Shown here: piece by piece, positions 61,175-61,484 of the stretch
How positions within the stretch are numbered: position 1 is the stretch's first letter
Layout: every line of letters starts with the position of its first letter
Origin: Holophaga foetida DSM 6591
GTDB lineage: Bacteria; Acidobacteriota; Holophagae; Holophagales; Holophagaceae
Assembly: GCF_000242615.2 (NCBI RefSeq)
Contig: NZ_KI912268.1
Location: forward strand, 549,857 to 611,340
Direction: 5' to 3'
Length of the DNA stretch: 61,484 nt
Made by a program: the position numbers and the translations under genes
The notes under the pieces: model-generated
Database searches by the model: none
Told to the model about the DNA's origin: nothing
The model's input: only the letters and a program-made list of their open reading frames with translations

Positions 61175-61180
61175 TTAGGC
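61056..61180 (+). other. attC recombination site 2 (125 bp)
   Basis: Outer boxes GCCTAAC (61056-61062) and GTTAGGC (61174-61180). Inner arms CGGACCCAACAGCC on the left and GGCTGTTGGTCCG on the right are the same as in site 1, including the extra bases on the left arm; only the central loop differs. Two attC sites this alike point to a chromosomal integron with its own attC family. Confidence 0.93.
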
Positions 61181-61280
61181 GCGTCGCTCCGTCTGGCTTC
61201 AGCGCCGTTCACAAGGCTTTTACCAGCTTTCCAAGTCTCCTCGCTTTCCTTCAAAAAGGCCTCGTTCTGGGGGTCCTCAG
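61174..61280 (+). repeat. 107-bp direct repeat, copy 2 (start of cassette C)
   Basis: Second copy of the segment at 60071-60177, again starting at the attC core. Confidence 0.92.
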
Positions 61281-61484
61281 CTTCAACGCTCTCCAGAATC
61301 AGCCCACTTCTGCTCTCCAGAAGCAGTCCTTCCTGGGCGCAGGATCTGAATCCCGTCTCTCTCGTTTTTCAGGGTGCATGCGGCGATCCCGGGTGGTTCC
61401 CGGAGCGGAGGCCGTAGGCCGACGCGGAGGGAACTGCCCGGGATCGCCGCGGCGCGAGTGGGTCAGCCCTGGGGGTCCCGCAGG
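61175..61484 (+). mobile_element. integron cassette C, cut by the window end
   Basis: Starts at the core of attC site 2. Its first part repeats cassette A; after 61280 the sequence is new. No protein-coding frame is evident in the 310 visible bases and no attC is seen before the window ends. The array may continue or end here. Confidence 0.6.
61380..61450. repeat. long nested hairpin near the window end
   Basis: GCGGCGATCCCGGG (61380-61393) and CCCGGGATCGCCGC (61437-61450) are exact complements; inside them GTTCCC pairs with GGGAAC and GGCC-GTA-GGCC forms the tip. It resembles a REP-like intergenic palindrome rather than an attC, since it lacks the GCCTAAC/GTTAGGC boxes. Confidence 0.75.

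Noticed and set aside
1..61484. CRISPR arrays, tRNA or rRNA genes
   Set aside because: No regularly spaced short direct repeats and no tRNA- or rRNA-like sequence noticed on reading; a tRNAscan or Rfam search would be needed to exclude small RNAs.

Overview
This GC-rich window comes from a Gram-negative bacterium. It carries outer-membrane efflux, a TonB-like protein, P-ring flagellar genes and many diderm lipoproteins. Gene content (MacAB, CofD/YvcK, DUF4388, an anaerobe-style corrinoid-type methyltransferase, a BMP nucleoside importer, a large chemosensory operon) best fits the Acidobacteriota, probably class Holophagae (Geothrix/Holophaga-like). That placement is inference from gene families; there is no rRNA in the window.

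Layout. 0.3-5 kb (minus): a MacA-MacB-TolC tripartite efflux operon. 5.6-10.4 kb (plus): a branched-chain-amino-acid-type (Liv) ABC importer, with livF broken by a +1 frameshift in a C4 run. 10.5-13.1 kb: flgF-flgG-flgA and a DUF1292-like acidic protein. 13.6-25 kb: one tightly overlapping signalling operon. It starts with a PAS/receiver/SpoIIE-phosphatase/RsbW-like hybrid and a STAS protein, then cheA, cheW, an MCP, cheB, cheR and cheY. 25-34 kb (mostly minus): a XerC-like recombinase, a barrel protein, a TetR regulator, a TonB-C-like coiled-coil protein, DUF4388, YvcK, a helical-repeat protein, a Nat-type ABC-2 exporter and UppP. 34-40 kb (plus): a second MCP, an IclR regulator, a phosphoglucomutase/mannomutase, a zinc-ribbon protein, an RluA-like protein lacking the catalytic Asp, and a DUF707 protein. 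40-46.5 kb: a BMP-type nucleoside importer followed by adenine/adenosine deaminase, the latter flanked by two long perfect inverted repeats.

46.8-55.7 kb: a SnoaL-V4R-GGDEF signalling operon (minus), a thiolase, then a LysR regulator divergent from a uroporphyrinogen-decarboxylase-family methyltransferase. An IS66-type element follows (both ends and an exact 8-bp target duplication visible), inserted inside a dispersed hairpin repeat, and then an MFS transporter. 55.7-58.7 kb (minus): an MsbA-like ABC exporter and an unusual ThiE-shikimate kinase fusion.

58.8-61.5 kb: a chromosomal integron. It has a genuine IntI integrase with the IntI-specific insertion, an attI-like region and two closely related attC sites. 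These bound one ORF-less cassette and one cassette encoding a four-helix membrane protein; a third cassette runs off the window. The first and third cassettes begin with a 107-bp near-identical segment. The integron is the strongest candidate for a little-described system here. The partner-switch/chemotaxis operon and the ThiE-AroK fusion come next.
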